Assembly (NCBI GenBank): GCA_017642885.1
Contig: JAEPOM010000014.1
Location: forward strand, 24,072-88,071
Reading direction: 5' to 3'
Length of the DNA: 64,000 nt
From: Henriciella sp.
Lineage (GTDB): Bacteria; Pseudomonadota; Alphaproteobacteria; Caulobacterales; Hyphomonadaceae
Shown here: positions 53,634-64,000 of the stretch, piece after piece
Numbering within the stretch: the stretch's first letter is position 1
Layout: each line of letters begins with the position of its first letter
Program-made: the position numbers and the translations under genes
The notes under the pieces: model-generated
Seen by the model: only the letters and a program-made list of their open reading frames with translations
Told to the model about the DNA's origin: nothing
Databases searched by the model: none

Positions 53634-55991
53634 ATGCATAAATTGATTGGGTACTTGCTGCTGAGCTTGCTGATCTCATGGCATGCTGCTGCGCAGGACA
53701 CCGTCACAGCGACTGATCGGTTCAACGCCCTGCAGACCGAAGTCGAAGTCGCAAAGGCGGACCTGGCGGCGGCAACAGAGTCCGCGGATCTTTCGGCGGC
53801 CAGGCTCGTCCTGCAGGAAAGCCGGGTTGAATTGCAGGAATTGCGGCGGAGCTTCCGGGCATCGAAATCCCAGCTCGAAACGGACCTCGGTGTCCTGGGT
53901 CCGTCGCCGGAGACCGGAGATGAGCCTGCAGCCGTCGCGGACCTCAGGCGGACTTATGCTGACCGGATTGCCGAGTATGACCGACTTTCAGTGCTTGCGA
54001 GCGCTCTGCAGCAGCAAATCGAAACGCTTCTGGAGACGTCTGCCCAGCAGCTTCGAGATGCCTTCCTGTCGCGCATTCTCGCGCGCACGCCGCCACCCTA
54101 TTTGCCGAGTGAATTGAAAGCGGCGGGCAATGAGTTTTCAGCTTCGATTGCCGAGGGCCAGACTTGGCTGACGGGATCGACCACCGGCGAGGCCGGCACA
54201 GAGCGCTCATCCCTGACTCTGCTTTGGCTATTGCTTGGCAGCGGTGTGATCATTTTCCTCATCAATGTCCCAGTGAAGGACCGGGTCGCGCGCGAACTAT
54301 GGCGGCAATTACCCAGACGAGAGATGACGCCGGCCGGTCCACCTGCGATTGCGCTCACCCGGACATCGACACGAATTGTTTTGGCAGCCGTCAGCGTGTT
54401 TGCGGCGCATCGGTTGATCCTGGAATCAGGCTTTGTCGGTGAGACCTACACAGATACGCTCGACCTAATCGCACAAGCGGTATTCATCGTGCTCTGCGCG
54501 AACGCGATCTCTCGCGGCTTTTTCGCGCCGGACAATAGCCATTGGAGAACGGTTCGGATTTCAGACCAAACCGCATCCGGGGCCCATTTTGCCGCCATTT
54601 CTGTCGCAACCTTGTTCGCGATCGACCAAATCGCAGCTGCCCTTATCGGTCGTGAGGCTTTTGGCGAGCTGCTGCGTCTGGAAACGCTGATCGCGGCGAT
54701 CATTTTTGGCGTAGTCATGCTTATACTCTATCGCCGATTGGAGAAGATCCAGCATCGGGCGGAAGAGCAAGGATCGCTCGAGACGAGAGGGCCACCTTCC
54801 GAGAGTGGTAGAACACGCCAGACGCTGGCGCGGCTGCTCATTCTCGTGCCTGCTATGGTGATGGTTCTGGCCAGTCTCCTCGGATATTCCGCCCTTTCCA
54901 GATGGGTGTTCGAGAAGGCGGCATATTTTGCCCTGTTCCTTGGATACGCATTCCTCGTTCGGAAGTTCCTGGGCAGTTGGACGCTGCTTGCGGTTGAACG
55001 CATCACTTTTGGCAAGACTCGAAATGAGACGCCGGCTGACGACATTATCGGCTTCTGGACGCGGCTCTCTGTTGACATTCTGATTGTGATTGTTGCGCTT
55101 CCTATCCTGCTGGGGATCGGCGGCATGGAGTGGACTGAGATCCGCACGCTCGCCCTCGACTTTATGTCGGGGTTCTCGATCGGGTCGATGCGCATATCAC
55201 CCTCCAACCTGATTTACGGATTGATCGTTGTGATTGTCATTCTGGTGATCACGCGCCTTCTGCAGCGCGTGCTCGAGAACCGGATTTTGCCGATGACGCG
55301 CCTCAATCCGGGAATCCGGCACTCACTGAAGACGCTGGTGGGATATGTAGGACTTTTGATCGCCTTCTTCACCGGCGTTTCAGTCCTTGGTTTCAACCTG
55401 TCGAACTTAGCCATCATCGCCGGGGCGCTGTCGGTCGGGATCGGGTTCGGCTTGCAAAGCATTGTGAATAATTTTGTTTCCGGGCTGATCCTCCTGTTCG
55501 AGCGACCGATTAAGATCGATGACTGGGTGATCACGGCTTCCGGAGAAGGGCGCGTGAAGAAGATCAATGTCCGGTCTACTGAAATCGAGACGTTTGATCG
55601 ATGCTCGATCATTGTCCCGAACTCGGAGTTGATCTCATCATCCGTGCAGAACTGGACCTATAAGGACGACACGGCGCGCGTCATCGTTCCTGTCGGCGTA
55701 TCCTATGACTCCGACCCGGAACAGGTGCGGGACGTGTTGCTCGCATGCGCCGAGAACCACCCTCAAGTGTTGAGTTACCCGGAACCGTTTGTCTATTTCG
55801 CGGACTTTGCCGATAGTTCGCTCAATCTCGAATTGCGGGTGTTCATCCGCGACGCCAACAATTCCCTGCTGGTGCGCAATGACATGCGGTTCAAGATCTT
55901 CTCAGCGCTCAAGAAAGCCGGAATCGAAATTCCATTCCCGCAGCGCGATATTCATATCCGGTCCGGTGGGCCCTTGGCAGATCAGAACTAG
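53634..55991 (+). CDS. large MscS-family mechanosensitive channel
   Basis: A 785-residue protein. After a signal peptide ([18 protein letters not shown]) comes a periplasmic helical region (residues 22-170, [20 protein letters not shown]), then several helices and a C-terminal MscS core: pore helix [20 protein letters not shown], the beta domain [20 protein letters not shown] and the closing [20 protein letters not shown]. This resembles the MscK/YbdG-type long channels opened by membrane tension or osmotic downshift. It overlaps the end of the RimK fusion by 4 bases. Confidence 0.92.
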   Translation: MHKLIGYLLLSLLISWHAAAQDTVTATDRFNALQTEVEVAKADLAAATESADLSAARLVLQESRVELQELRRSFRASKSQLETDLGVLGPSPETGDEPAAVADLRRTYADRIAEYDRLSVLASALQQQIETLLETSAQQLRDAFLSRILARTPPPYLPSELKAAGNEFSASIAEGQTWLTGSTTGEAGTERSSLTLLWLLLGSGVIIFLINVPVKDRVARELWRQLPRREMTPAGPPAIALTRTSTRIVLAAVSVFAAHRLILESGFVGETYTDTLDLIAQAVFIVLCANAISRGFFAPDNSHWRTVRISDQTASGAHFAAISVATLFAIDQIAAALIGREAFGELLRLETLIAAIIFGVVMLILYRRLEKIQHRAEEQGSLETRGPPSESGRTRQTLARLLILVPAMVMVLASLLGYSALSRWVFEKAAYFALFLGYAFLVRKFLGSWTLLAVERITFGKTRNETPADDIIGFWTRLSVDILIVIVALPILLGIGGMEWTEIRTLALDFMSGFSIGSMRISPSNLIYGLIVVIVILVITRLLQRVLENRILPMTRLNPGIRHSLKTLVGYVGLLIAFFTGVSVLGFNLSNLAIIAGALSVGIGFGLQSIVNNFVSGLILLFERPIKIDDWVITASGEGRVKKINVRSTEIETFDRCSIIVPNSELISSSVQNWTYKDDTARVIVPVGVSYDSDPEQVRDVLLACAENHPQVLSYPEPFVYFADFADSSLNLELRVFIRDANNSLLVRNDMRFKIFSALKKAGIEIPFPQRDIHIRSGGPLADQN

Positions 55992-57379
55992 TTCGCGCGC
56001 AGGGCGTCTTTCTGTTTGGAGAGGGGCCGAACGCGGGATTCGAGAAATTGATAGATCTGATCGGCGACATCGATTCCGGTCGACGTCTCGATGCCTTCGA
56101 GACCAGGCGAGGAGTTGACCTCCAATACTTTGGGGCCGCTATCCGATTGTAGAAGATCGACGCCAGCCACTTTCAGGCCGAGCACACGCGCAGCTTTTCG
56201 CGCCGTTTCACGCTCCTCTTTGGAGAGCTTGACCGCCTCAGCTGTTCCACCGCGGTGCAAGTTCGACCGAAACTCGCCCTCCGCTGCACGCCGGCGCATC
56301 GCGCCAACAACACGGTTTCCGATGATGAAGCATCGAACGTCTGCCCCGGCCGCTTCGGCCACGAATTGCTGAACCAGAAAGTTGGCATCAAGGCCGCGAA
56401 AAGCATCAACCAGGCTCTCTGCGGCTTTGCGCGTCTCAGCCAGAACAACGCCGCGTCCTTGTGTCGATTGCAACAGCTTGACCACCACGGGTGCACCACC
56501 TGCCAGGCTGATCAGGTCTTTGGTGTCCTTCGGCGAGCTTGCAAACGTGGTCAGAGGCATGCCGATATGCGCATCAGAGAGCAGCTGATGAGCGAGGAGT
56601 TTGTCGCGGCTGGCGATGATCCCACTGGCTGTGTTGAGGCAGTAAGCACCTGTGCTCGCAAATTGTCGCAGCACCGCTGTGCCGTATGACGTAATGGAAG
56701 CCCCGATGCGCGGAATGACAGCATCATAATAGGGCAGGCTTTTGCCATCATAGTGAACTTCAGGTCGAAGCCCGCCAATCCGCATGTAGCACCGTCGCGT
56801 GTCGATCACCTCCACCACATGACCGCGCGCTTCACCCGCTTCAACGAGGCGTTTAGACGAGTAGGAATTGGGTTCGCGAGACAGGAGCGCAATTCTCAGC
56901 GGGCGGCGAACAGGCTTTCGCTTGGGCAGTGCCTTGTAGGCGTCAAAGCTCAGCTCCGGTTGAATGAATGATTCGTTCGGATCGACGACCATGTCATCGC
57001 CAATGGCCTGCCGGCCAAGCAACATGCGATACGTCATATTCTCCCGGTTGGTCAGGGTAATCTGAATGGGCCACGTTTTACCGCCCAGCCGTGCCTTGGT
57101 TTCGATTACATAGCGAAGCTCGGTTTCGCCATTTGAGCTTGTGACGTCGCGCCGGTCCACGACTTTGGCTGAACAGGTCAATTCGAGATTTGGGTTTCTC
57201 GGGTCCGGCTGAATCAGGAAGCGCACCTGCGGATTGGTCGAAGGTCCAAATGGTTCGATCTCAATCGCGTGCAACGCAGAGGTTTTCGCCCCTGTGTCGA
57301 CCTTGGCCTTGATTGCCGGGAGGCCGAGCTCAGTTAAGTCGATCCATTCTTCCCAACCGAGCGTGAGGGATTCTGACAT
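55988..57379 (-). CDS. retropepsin-like protease / RimK ATP-grasp ligase fusion
   Basis: A 463-residue protein of two parts. Residues 1-145 form a retropepsin-like domain with the catalytic [14 protein letters not shown] (Asp28) and MLLGRQAI, as in the 'ATP-dependent zinc protease'/RimB family. Residues 160-455 are a RimK-type ATP-grasp glutamate ligase with [14 protein letters not shown] and the metal-binding [15 protein letters not shown]. In many bacteria the two are separate adjacent genes; here they are fused. RimK adds glutamates to ribosomal protein S6; the target here is open. ATG 57379 has GGAG 9 bases upstream. Confidence 0.9.
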   Translation of the reverse strand: MSESLTLGWEEWIDLTELGLPAIKAKVDTGAKTSALHAIEIEPFGPSTNPQVRFLIQPDPRNPNLELTCSAKVVDRRDVTSSNGETELRYVIETKARLGGKTWPIQITLTNRENMTYRMLLGRQAIGDDMVVDPNESFIQPELSFDAYKALPKRKPVRRPLRIALLSREPNSYSSKRLVEAGEARGHVVEVIDTRRCYMRIGGLRPEVHYDGKSLPYYDAVIPRIGASITSYGTAVLRQFASTGAYCLNTASGIIASRDKLLAHQLLSDAHIGMPLTTFASSPKDTKDLISLAGGAPVVVKLLQSTQGRGVVLAETRKAAESLVDAFRGLDANFLVQQFVAEAAGADVRCFIIGNRVVGAMRRRAAEGEFRSNLHRGGTAEAVKLSKEERETARKAARVLGLKVAGVDLLQSDSGPKVLEVNSSPGLEGIETSTGIDVADQIYQFLESRVRPLSKQKDALRAN

Positions 57380-57523
57380 ATTGCAATCTCCAAAATCGAG
57401 TTGGCGGGCTTTACGCCCAAACGCATAAACTGCAAGCGTTTTCTTGTTGGAGCCCGCATACTGACGAAGCGGCGTGGCTTGATACCTAAAACGCCGCAAC
57501 GCTTAAGCGATTCTGAGATAAAA

Positions 57524-57614
57524 TGGCGGTGAGACAGGGATTCGAACCCTGGAGACGGGGATACCGCCTACACACTTTCCAGGCGTGCGCCTTCGACCAC
57601 TCGGCCACCTCACC
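57524..57614 (-). tRNA. tRNA-Ser (anticodon GGA)
   Basis: A 91-base class II tRNA. Acceptor GGTGAGG pairs with TCTCACC, followed by G and encoded CCA. The T-arm is CAGGG-TTCGAAT-CCCTG, and the anticodon loop CTGGAAA gives GGA. A long variable arm (GCGGTATCCCCGT region) marks tRNA-Ser. No integrated element is next to it. Confidence 0.96.
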
Positions 57615-57721
57615 GTAAGCGGCGGTGTATACTTGAGGTGAGCAATATCGCAAGCCATGTCATTGCAGTCGGCTGCACTTCGCCCATATTGTCTCCACAC
57701 AGTCACACACAGGATGCTGAT

Positions 57722-58378
57722 ATGTTGTTCTCTCGCAAGCCCCCGGGTCTACCAGATCGCGCCTCAGCCCTACTGGGCAGGGCCGCGGCGATACCGACCG
57801 CGACCTCGCATTTCGTCAACGGACAAGACCTCTCGACCCGGGCTGAAAATGGCTTGCGTGAGATCACATTTGCGCTGGGGTGCTTCTGGGGTGCGGAGCG
57901 GATATTCTGGGAAACCGAAGGCGTTATCGTCACCCAGGTTGGCTATGCGGGCGGGTATACGCCGAACCCAACCTATGAAGAAGCCTGCTCTGGCCAGACC
58001 GGCCACACCGAAGTTGTGCGCGTCGTTTTTGATCCCGATCAGGTCACGCTCGAGGCTTTGCTGAAACTGTTCTGGGAGAGCCATGACCCGACCCAGGGCA
58101 TGCGTCAGGGCAATGATATCGGCACGCAGTATCGGTCGGCGATCTATGTCTCGGATGAGGCGGATCTTGTCGCGGTGCGGGCCAGTCAGACAGCATATCA
58201 GACGGCTCTAAACGCTGCCGGGCGCGGCGACATTACGACTGAGATCAAACCGCTCGATGCGTTCTACGCAGCCGAAGACTATCATCAGCAATATCTCGCC
58301 AAGAACCCAGGTGGTTATTGCGGTATTGGCGGGACGGGTGTGAGCTGTCCCATGCCTGGGGCGCACGCGATCGACTAG
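57722..58378 (+). CDS. msrA: peptide-methionine (S)-S-oxide reductase
   Basis: A 218-residue MsrA with the catalytic GCFWG (Cys54) and [22 protein letters not shown]. The extra N-terminal 45 residues ([20 protein letters not shown]) are found in several proteobacterial MsrA. Resolving cysteines may be those near the end ([17 protein letters not shown]). It repairs oxidised methionine. ATG 57722 follows AGGATGCTGAT. It overlaps the end of the next convergent gene by 4 bases. Confidence 0.95.
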   Translation: MLFSRKPPGLPDRASALLGRAAAIPTATSHFVNGQDLSTRAENGLREITFALGCFWGAERIFWETEGVIVTQVGYAGGYTPNPTYEEACSGQTGHTEVVRVVFDPDQVTLEALLKLFWESHDPTQGMRQGNDIGTQYRSAIYVSDEADLVAVRASQTAYQTALNAAGRGDITTEIKPLDAFYAAEDYHQQYLAKNPGGYCGIGGTGVSCPMPGAHAID

Positions 58379-59421
58379 ATGGTCGAACCGCCAGTGACGG
58401 AAAAACGCTTGCGATTGGCGAGCATCGCTTGACCTTGCTGAACCGCCTGATTGGTGATCTGAGCCAGTTGCAAGACCTCATCGGATTTGAGCATGTCGAC
58501 CGCGATTTTGAGATGGTCCATCGCTTCGCGGACGCGGACCGGGTCGAAACTGATCGCCGCCAGTCCCAGCAAGGCGCGGCCGAGATCAATGCGGGCATGC
58601 ACTTCAAATGATGGCGGGAGCTTCTCTTCCGAGCTGAGGCTTTGGCGCCGAAGTTTGGCTACTCGGGTCAAATGCGTTTCGCCGCCAATGTTCAGCGCCA
58701 TTGAAGAATAGTCATGCTCAAGCGTTCGTCGGGTCCGTTCCTGAATGGCGTCCGGGTTTTCCAGACAGGTGACCAGTATATCGGCGACCGGTTCCAGCTT
58801 CTCAGCTTTGAATGCGCTGCCATCTGACAGGCCGGGCTGTAAGGCTCGAGCGACCAGATAGGCTGCAACGCGAAACGTGATGTCCTGGTTCTGCGGCGTC
58901 AGGAGGGGGAAGAAGCCTTCGAAATGCATGGCATCGGCTGGCGCAAGCGATCCAGCACAAGAAAGTATCTCAACTTCGGACGGTGTTTGCTTGCCGCTGG
59001 TGCGGGCGCCCCACAGGACCAGGTCGGTTGAGGACCGCTCCAGATAACGGACGGCGGAGGCGCGCAGGCCCTTTGCGCCGCGCGTGCGAATTCTCGGTGC
59101 TTTGACGATTTCGAAGGGCGAGCCAAACGTAAACAGGCCCAAATGTTCCTGCAGGGCTGCAATCACGGCCTTGGTCTGCTTGCCGCCGCCAGGTCCCACA
59201 ATCGGCGCGACGGCAATACCGAAGCCCTGAGTGGAGCGGCGTTTTCGGCTGGAAAGCGTCTCGGAAACACTTCGAATGCCGCGGGCCAGCAGTTTAAATG
59301 CGGTCCAGAGCACGAACAGCCCGAACAGCGCCGCGGCAACCAGACCAAGGCCGCTCCATAGGGGCGAACCTACAATGCTGGTCTCAAACCAGTTGATCAA
59401 AGGGGCAAGTTGCGTCGGCAT
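58375..59421 (-). CDS. membrane-anchored protein of unknown function
   Basis: A 348-residue protein with one N-terminal membrane segment ([20 protein letters not shown]) and a cytoplasmic domain that starts [20 protein letters not shown] and ends in a helical region that looks TPR-like ([20 protein letters not shown] type repeats, residues about 265-340). The GPGGGKQTK loop resembles a phosphate-binding loop, but no complete NTPase motif is seen. The family is not recognised. ATG 59421 has GGAAG upstream. Confidence 0.65.
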   Translation of the reverse strand: MPTQLAPLINWFETSIVGSPLWSGLGLVAAALFGLFVLWTAFKLLARGIRSVSETLSSRKRRSTQGFGIAVAPIVGPGGGKQTKAVIAALQEHLGLFTFGSPFEIVKAPRIRTRGAKGLRASAVRYLERSSTDLVLWGARTSGKQTPSEVEILSCAGSLAPADAMHFEGFFPLLTPQNQDITFRVAAYLVARALQPGLSDGSAFKAEKLEPVADILVTCLENPDAIQERTRRTLEHDYSSMALNIGGETHLTRVAKLRRQSLSSEEKLPPSFEVHARIDLGRALLGLAAISFDPVRVREAMDHLKIAVDMLKSDEVLQLAQITNQAVQQGQAMLANRKRFSVTGGSTI

Positions 59422-59540
59422 ACTGTACTTCCAGCCATGTGGATAACCAGTCTTCCGATACCGCAGAGACAGGCATTCTCGCAACGTCTAATCACTGTTA
59501 GGGCTGGATTCATACGCAGGCTGCGTCAGGGAGATCACAG

Positions 59541-60362
59541 TTGAGCCCATTTCGGACCCGGTTTGCTCCATCTCCCACATTCTACTTGCATCTGGGGCAT
59601 GCGGCCTCGGCGCTCCACGTCTGGCGGCGCGCGGCGGACGCAGACGGAGAGGTCTTGCTGCGCATCGAGGACATCGACACCACCCGGTGCCGCCCGGAAT
59701 ACACAGCGGCGATCTATGAGGATCTGGCCTGGCTAGGCTTGACCTGGCCGGAGCCTGTTCGGGTGCAATCTGAGCATTTCTCAGACTATGAAGCAGTCGT
59801 TGAAGCGCTCACGCGGCGCGGCCTAACCTATCGGTGTTTTCGCACGCGGTCCGCGCTGGCAGAGTTGCCTGATCCGCGCCGGCCCGGACCACATGCCCCG
59901 GATGAGGAGACGGAGCTCCTCGATGGCGGCGGACCGTTCGCGCGGCGTCTTTCTTTGTCAGCCTGCCGGGAAGAGCTTGGGGACGCTTGGGAGGCGCTTT
60001 CGTTCACGGAACGCACCCCGCAAGGGCTAGTGACGCGTACCGCCGATCCCATGTGCGAAGGCGACTTGGTTCTGGCGCGCAAAGACAGTCCCAGCGCCTA
60101 TCACGTTGCCGCCACGCATGACGACGCGCTTCAAGGTGTAACCGACATTATTCGAGGCGAGGATCTGATCGATGCGCCTCATGTCCAAACCCTGCTTCAG
60201 ACGCTCATGGGCTGGCCCGCGCCGGTTTACGAGCATCATTCGCTTGTTCTGGATGAAACGGGGCAGAAGCTCTCAAAACGACAGCAAAGTATTTCGCTTG
60301 CGAGCTTGCGCGCGGACGGTATGACGGCAGATCAGATCCGTTCGCGGTTGGGGTTCAGCTAA
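59541..60362 (+). CDS. gluQ: glutamyl-Q tRNA(Asp) synthetase
   Basis: A 273-residue truncated class I synthetase. The HIGH motif is HLGH (17-20), after FRTRFAPSPTFYLH, and the KMSKS motif is KLSKR (243-247). It lacks an anticodon-binding domain, the mark of GluQ, which loads glutamate on queuosine in tRNA-Asp. The zinc-binding cysteines of many GluQ are not evident (only CFRTRSALAELPD). The start is TTG 59541 with GGGAG upstream. It is followed one base later by an EamA gene. Confidence 0.93.
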   Translation: MSPFRTRFAPSPTFYLHLGHAASALHVWRRAADADGEVLLRIEDIDTTRCRPEYTAAIYEDLAWLGLTWPEPVRVQSEHFSDYEAVVEALTRRGLTYRCFRTRSALAELPDPRRPGPHAPDEETELLDGGGPFARRLSLSACREELGDAWEALSFTERTPQGLVTRTADPMCEGDLVLARKDSPSAYHVAATHDDALQGVTDIIRGEDLIDAPHVQTLLQTLMGWPAPVYEHHSLVLDETGQKLSKRQQSISLASLRADGMTADQIRSRLGFS

Positions 60363-60363
60363 T

Positions 60364-61296
60364 ATGTCAGACAAACACACCGCGGCCGCATTGCCGGTCT
60401 GGTTTGGACCGCTCCTGGTTTTCATGGGCGGTATCTGTATTGGTCTCGCCCCGATTGGTTTGCGCCTTGGGCTCGACGATCTAGGGCCACAAGCAATCGC
60501 CTTCTGGCGCTATACTTTTGCGCTCCCAGTGCTGTTCCTGCTGGTGGTTTTGGTTGAGCGCCGTCTCCCCGCAAAACCCAACAAGTTTGTGGTCATCGCG
60601 GCTGTTTGCTTTGCGCTGGATATTGGCCTCTGGCACTGGGCGCTGACATTCACGACGGTCGCCAATTCAACCTTCATTGTAAACTTGGGAAATGTCTGCG
60701 TCGGGCTGACCGCCTGGATCTTCCTGAAGGAACGCCCAACCCCGATTTGGTTCGTAGCTGTTCTGGTCGCTATGGTTGGTGCAGGCGCGCTTACGCTTGG
60801 CGGCGGAGTCGATGGCAAGGCGGATATTCGCGGCGATGCACTCGCGCTCGGCGCTGCGCTCCTGGTATCCTGCTATATCGTCGCCGCGAAAGTTGCGCGT
60901 CGGACGCTTGGAGGGCTCGAAACAATCTTCTGGCTCACAGCGTTCGAGATTCTCGTGGCTGGGCTCCTCGTGCTCGTGTTCCGTGAGAATTTCTTTCCGG
61001 CCGATCTTGGCGGATTCATCGTTCCGCTCTTTCTGGCTCTGTTTGTGCAGGTCGCAGGGCAGGGCCTGATCATTACCGGGCTAGGGCATACGCCGGCCGC
61101 CGTTGCAGGCGTTCTGGTCCTGGTTCAGCCGGTTGTCGCGGCGGCGATATCCTGGCGTTTGTTCGATGAGCCGCTGGCGCCGCTTCAGGCTGGAGGCGGG
61201 TTCCTGATCCTGATTGGTATCCTGATCGCGCAACGCGGCGCTGGCCAATCGTCTTCAAAACAGCCAAAAGAACCTGCCAACGTTTTCGTCGACTGA
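60364..61296 (+). CDS. EamA/DMT family permease
   Basis: A 310-residue ten-helix transporter with two EamA halves (LGPQAIAFWRYTFALPVLFL and TVANSTFIVNLGNVCVGLTA in the first, GDALALGAALLVSCYIVAAK and PAAVAGVLVLVQPVVAAAIS in the second). Such drug/metabolite transporters export amino acids or other small molecules; the substrate is unknown. It starts one base after the gluQ stop. Confidence 0.9.
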   Translation: MSDKHTAAALPVWFGPLLVFMGGICIGLAPIGLRLGLDDLGPQAIAFWRYTFALPVLFLLVVLVERRLPAKPNKFVVIAAVCFALDIGLWHWALTFTTVANSTFIVNLGNVCVGLTAWIFLKERPTPIWFVAVLVAMVGAGALTLGGGVDGKADIRGDALALGAALLVSCYIVAAKVARRTLGGLETIFWLTAFEILVAGLLVLVFRENFFPADLGGFIVPLFLALFVQVAGQGLIITGLGHTPAAVAGVLVLVQPVVAAAISWRLFDEPLAPLQAGGGFLILIGILIAQRGAGQSSSKQPKEPANVFVD

Positions 61297-61319
61297 TCCA
61301 CCTAGCCAGAGAGAGATTC

Positions 61320-62891
61320 ATGCGCCTCGCTATATCCATTTCCGCCGTCGCCCTGGTTGCGGCCTGCGCCGCGATTTCCACGACAACTGTTTTGCAGGCG
61401 ACGGCCCCGGACCCTGACCTGAGTGATCGCGAAGCGCTGCCCATGCAATCTGGCGACGCATATTATCAACGCGCGGCCTCTGAGGTGGAAAGCCGGATGG
61501 ATGCTGATTTCGCTCCAGAAGCGAAGAATGTGATCATCTTTGTCGGCGACGGAATGGGCATATCAACGATCACAGCGGGCCGGATATACGCTGGCCAGAA
61601 GCGGGCGCTCGATGGCGAAAGCTACGAGCTTGCCATGGATCAGCTGCCTTATGCCGCGCTCTCACGAACTTATTCTCACGACTATCAGGTGGCAGATAGT
61701 GCCGCGACCGCGACCGCGATGGTCTCCGGCGTGAAGACGCGATCCGGCATACTTGGCCTGACATCTGAAGCGGCGCTAGGAAATTGCGCCAGTGCAGAGG
61801 GACGCGAGACCGATACGCTATTTGAGCTGGCGGAGCGCAGAGGACTGTCGACGGGAATTCTGTCGACGGCGCGTATTACGCACGCGACCCCTGCCTCCAC
61901 TTACGCCAAATCGGCCAGCCGCGGCTGGGAAGACGATACAAGCTTTGGCAGCGCGGAATCGGCGGGCTGCAAAGACATCGCGTCTCAATTGATTGACTGG
62001 TCGGCAGGCGATGGCTTCGAAGTTGTCATGGGCGGTGGTCGTCGACACTTCATGACGGATGAAACGTTCGACCCCGAATATCCCGAGACGACCGGTATGC
62101 GGGCAGACGAACGCGACTTGCTCGTCGCCTGGACCGCTAAATCCGACGACCACAAGCTGGTTTTTGACGGTGCCGAATTTGCTGCGACGGATTTCGATAG
62201 CGAGGTTCGCGTGCTTGGATTGTTCCAGCCGTCGCACATGCAATATGAGATGGACCGGGCCGGTGATGCGGGGGCCGAGCCGTCTCTGGCAGAACTTACG
62301 CGGGCCGCCATCACCCGCTTGTCACGAAATGAGACTGGCTACGTCCTGATGGTGGAGGGCGGCCGGATCGATCATGCCCACCACGGAGTGAACGCTGCGC
62401 GGGCGCTCGAAGACACCGATGCCTTCGACCAGGCAGTGGCGACCGCGCTGGAGATGACCAGCACGGATGACACGCTGATCATCGTGACGGCAGATCACAG
62501 CCACACGATGACGATGGCGGGCTACCCGCGGCGCAACAATCCGATCCTCGGTAAAGTGACTGCGGCAACGGGCTCTGTGGTCCGCGCGAATGATGGCAAA
62601 CCCTACACAACGCTCGGTTATGCGAATGGATCAACCGCCTGCATCCGTAACGAAGATGGCAGCCAGGATTGTACACGCGGAGATCTGACGGACGTCGATA
62701 CAACTGCGAAGGACTTCCAACAACAAACGCTTGTGGCGCTTGGGTCAGAAACGCATGGCGGGGAAGACGTCGCAATTTTTGCAAGCGGCCCCGGTGCGGA
62801 ACTGGTTCGAGGTGTGATGGACCAGAACGAGATTTTTCACGTTATGGGCTATTCGAGCGGATTGGTGGCGCGGGCAGAGCCTACAGAATAA
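61320..62891 (+). CDS. alkaline phosphatase (PhoA-type), probable lipoprotein
   Basis: A 523-residue enzyme. The N terminus ([20 protein letters not shown]) carries a lipobox-like VAAC, so it may be lipidated. The metal and serine site is intact: [18 protein letters not shown], then [20 protein letters not shown] with the nucleophile serine, [26 protein letters not shown] and [20 protein letters not shown]. It releases phosphate from organic esters in the periplasm. It overlaps the end of the convergent hslU by 11 bases. Confidence 0.93.
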   Translation: MRLAISISAVALVAACAAISTTTVLQATAPDPDLSDREALPMQSGDAYYQRAASEVESRMDADFAPEAKNVIIFVGDGMGISTITAGRIYAGQKRALDGESYELAMDQLPYAALSRTYSHDYQVADSAATATAMVSGVKTRSGILGLTSEAALGNCASAEGRETDTLFELAERRGLSTGILSTARITHATPASTYAKSASRGWEDDTSFGSAESAGCKDIASQLIDWSAGDGFEVVMGGGRRHFMTDETFDPEYPETTGMRADERDLLVAWTAKSDDHKLVFDGAEFAATDFDSEVRVLGLFQPSHMQYEMDRAGDAGAEPSLAELTRAAITRLSRNETGYVLMVEGGRIDHAHHGVNAARALEDTDAFDQAVATALEMTSTDDTLIIVTADHSHTMTMAGYPRRNNPILGKVTAATGSVVRANDGKPYTTLGYANGSTACIRNEDGSQDCTRGDLTDVDTTAKDFQQQTLVALGSETHGGEDVAIFASGPGAELVRGVMDQNEIFHVMGYSSGLVARAEPTE

Positions 62892-63849
62892 ACTTGGACA
62901 GGTCGGCATTGCCAACCAGATCGGACAGCTGCGCTGAGACATAGTCCGCGGTGATGGTGATGGTTTCGCCGGTACGATCGGAAGCGGTAAAACTGATCTC
63001 ATCGAGCAGCCGTTCCATGACGGTGTGCAAACGCCGCGCGCCGATATTTTCGACTGAGTCATTCACCTTTACGGCCAAGTCTGCCAGGGCATCGATCGCG
63101 GCTTCCTCAAATTCGAGGGTGACGCTCTCGGCATCCATCAGCGCCTGGTGCTGGCGAATGAGCGAGGCTTCGGGTTCGACCAGAATGCGGCGCATATCAT
63201 CTCTAGAGAGAGGAGTGAGCTCAACCCGGATCGGCAATCGGCCTTGCAGTTCTGGCAACAGGTCCGATGGCTTTGCGACATGGAATGCGCCGGAGGCAAT
63301 GAACAGGATATGATCCGTCTTCACCGGCCCGCGCTTGGTTGAAACGGTTGTGCCCTCGATCAAGGGAAGTAGGTCGCGCTGAACCCCTTCGCGGCTGACA
63401 TCGGCGCCGGAGCGTCCGGACGAGCCTGCGACTTTATCGATCTCGTCAAGGAATACGATGCCATCGTCTTCGACCGCGCGAATGGCTTCACGGGCAATCG
63501 TGTCCTCATCGATCAGCTTGTCGGCTTCCTCGTCGATCAGGGGCTTGTAGGCTTCGACAACGGTTGTGCGGACGCGTTTGGTGCGCTGACCCATGGCTTT
63601 GCCGAGCATGTCGCCAAGATTGATCATTCCCATTGATCCGCCGCCACCAGGGATATCCATGGTCTGCATCGGATTGCTGCTTTCAGCGAGATCAATGTCG
63701 ACGGCCTTATCGTCCAGCTCGCCGTCGCGCAGTTTCCGGCGGAAGACTTCGCGGGTCGACGATTGTGCGTCAGCACCGACCAGCGCATCGAGCAAACGCT
63801 CCTCGGCGGTATCGCGGGCTTGCTCTTCAACGGTCTTGCGCTTTTGATG
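62881..63849 (-). pseudogene. hslU: HslU ATPase, C-terminal part only, interrupted by an insertion sequence
   Basis: The frame encodes the C-terminal three quarters of HslU: the I-domain ([40 protein letters not shown]), Walker B ([20 protein letters not shown]), [20 protein letters not shown], and the sensor region [20 protein letters not shown], ending at LSKFIL. The canonical sequence can be followed upstream to [20 protein letters not shown], then breaks off. The N-terminal ATP-binding P-loop is not here. An IS110-like element begins at the break, at about 63850. The gene would be non-functional unless the far part is joined another way. Confidence 0.85.
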
Positions 63850-64000
63850 CTGTGGACGGCGTGCCCCACCCAGCTCTGCTGAGCTGGTAATGTGAAGGTA
63901 TCCACACCGCCAACATTAGGAGCACGCCTATGGATAAGAGTATCACAGTTATCGGCTTAGATTTAGCCAAGTCGGTTTTTCAGGTTCACGGGATCAACGC
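63850..64000 (+). mobile_element. IS110-family insertion sequence, left end (runs off the window)
   Basis: The sequence leaves the hslU frame near 63850 and reaches a transposase start at 63930. The leader contains an inverted repeat CCAGCTC/GAGCTGG (63870-63876 and 63881-63887), of the sort seen near the ends of IS110/IS1111 elements. The exact left end is not certain; no terminal repeats or target duplication can be checked because the right end is missing. Confidence 0.75.
63930..64000 (+). CDS. IS110-family transposase, N-terminal start only
   Basis: Only 23 residues are visible: MDKSITVIGLDLAKSVFQVH and GIN. The DLAKSVFQVH segment, with the catalytic Asp of the RuvC-like DEDD domain, is the family's first motif. 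The gene continues beyond the window. Its direction is opposite to the interrupted hslU. Confidence 0.9.
   Translation, partial: MDKSITVIGLDLAKSVFQVHGIN

Noticed and set aside
57524..57614. Second tRNA-Ser as another attachment site
   Set aside because: No integrase nearby, and I saw no repeated copy of its 3' end in the window.

Overview
The window is a chromosomal segment of an alphaproteobacterium. Gene content and protein style (a tol-pal operon, a crotonyl-CoA carboxylase/reductase with an ethylmalonyl-CoA-type mutase, ribosomal protein L21 with an Ala/Lys-rich HhH tail, ObgE, TamA/TamB) suggest a marine heterotroph near Hyphomonadaceae/Maricaulales. That taxonomic placement is inference from style; no search was run.

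Layout. 1-3.8 kb: the end of an M3 peptidase, a TetR regulator divergent from a small redox-stress operon (RclC-like membrane protein, glutaredoxin, SnoaL-like protein), and a TDT/SLAC1-type transporter split by a frameshift at a run of seven G. 4.4-8.7 kb: a fused transglutaminase/7TM/ATP-grasp protein translationally coupled to a membrane-anchored TPR protein. 8.75-19.42 kb: an integrated element of about 10.7 kb, bounded by an exact 15-bp repeat of the 3' end of tRNA-Ser(CGA). It carries a tyrosine integrase, AlpA, a Toprim primase, a DUF3987 protein, a P27-like terminase small subunit, a DM13 exported protein, a ParA pair and, at the tRNA end, a defence-like cluster. That cluster holds a SIR2-like protein, a PD-(D/E)XK-like protein, a protein with a TNT-like (NAD glycohydrolase-like) C terminus, and a divergent HEPN protein. 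The front half resembles a phage satellite; the cluster is the best candidate here for an undescribed system.

19.4-29.1 kb: core genes (rplU, rpmA, two GNATs, obgE, proB, a DASS permease, HPr and EIIA, a RibD-type deaminase, purU, gpmA). 29.1-34.4 kb: ethylmalonyl-CoA pathway genes (mutase and ccr) with SemiSWEET and a class IV aminotransferase. 34.4-40.9 kb: tolQ-tolR-tolA-tolB-pal-cpoB-tilS on the minus strand. 41-52.2 kb: a GST-family protein, a GtrA/GT2/membrane-protein trio, tamA-tamB and a ZntB-like transporter. 52.2-64 kb: a 43-residue membrane peptide, dps, a MarR regulator, an MscS-type channel, a retropepsin-RimK fusion, tRNA-Ser(GGA), msrA, gluQ, an EamA permease, alkaline phosphatase, and an hslU gene whose N-terminal part is cut off by an IS110-family element running off the right edge.

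Two loci in the window, the transglutaminase/7TM/ATP-grasp fusion and the retropepsin-RimK fusion, belong to families whose genes are adjacent in some gammaproteobacteria, so they may act in one envelope peptide-ligase/protease pathway. Within the element, replication genes, a packaging-type gene and the NAD-related cluster fit a mobile satellite that carries anti-phage cargo beside its attachment site.
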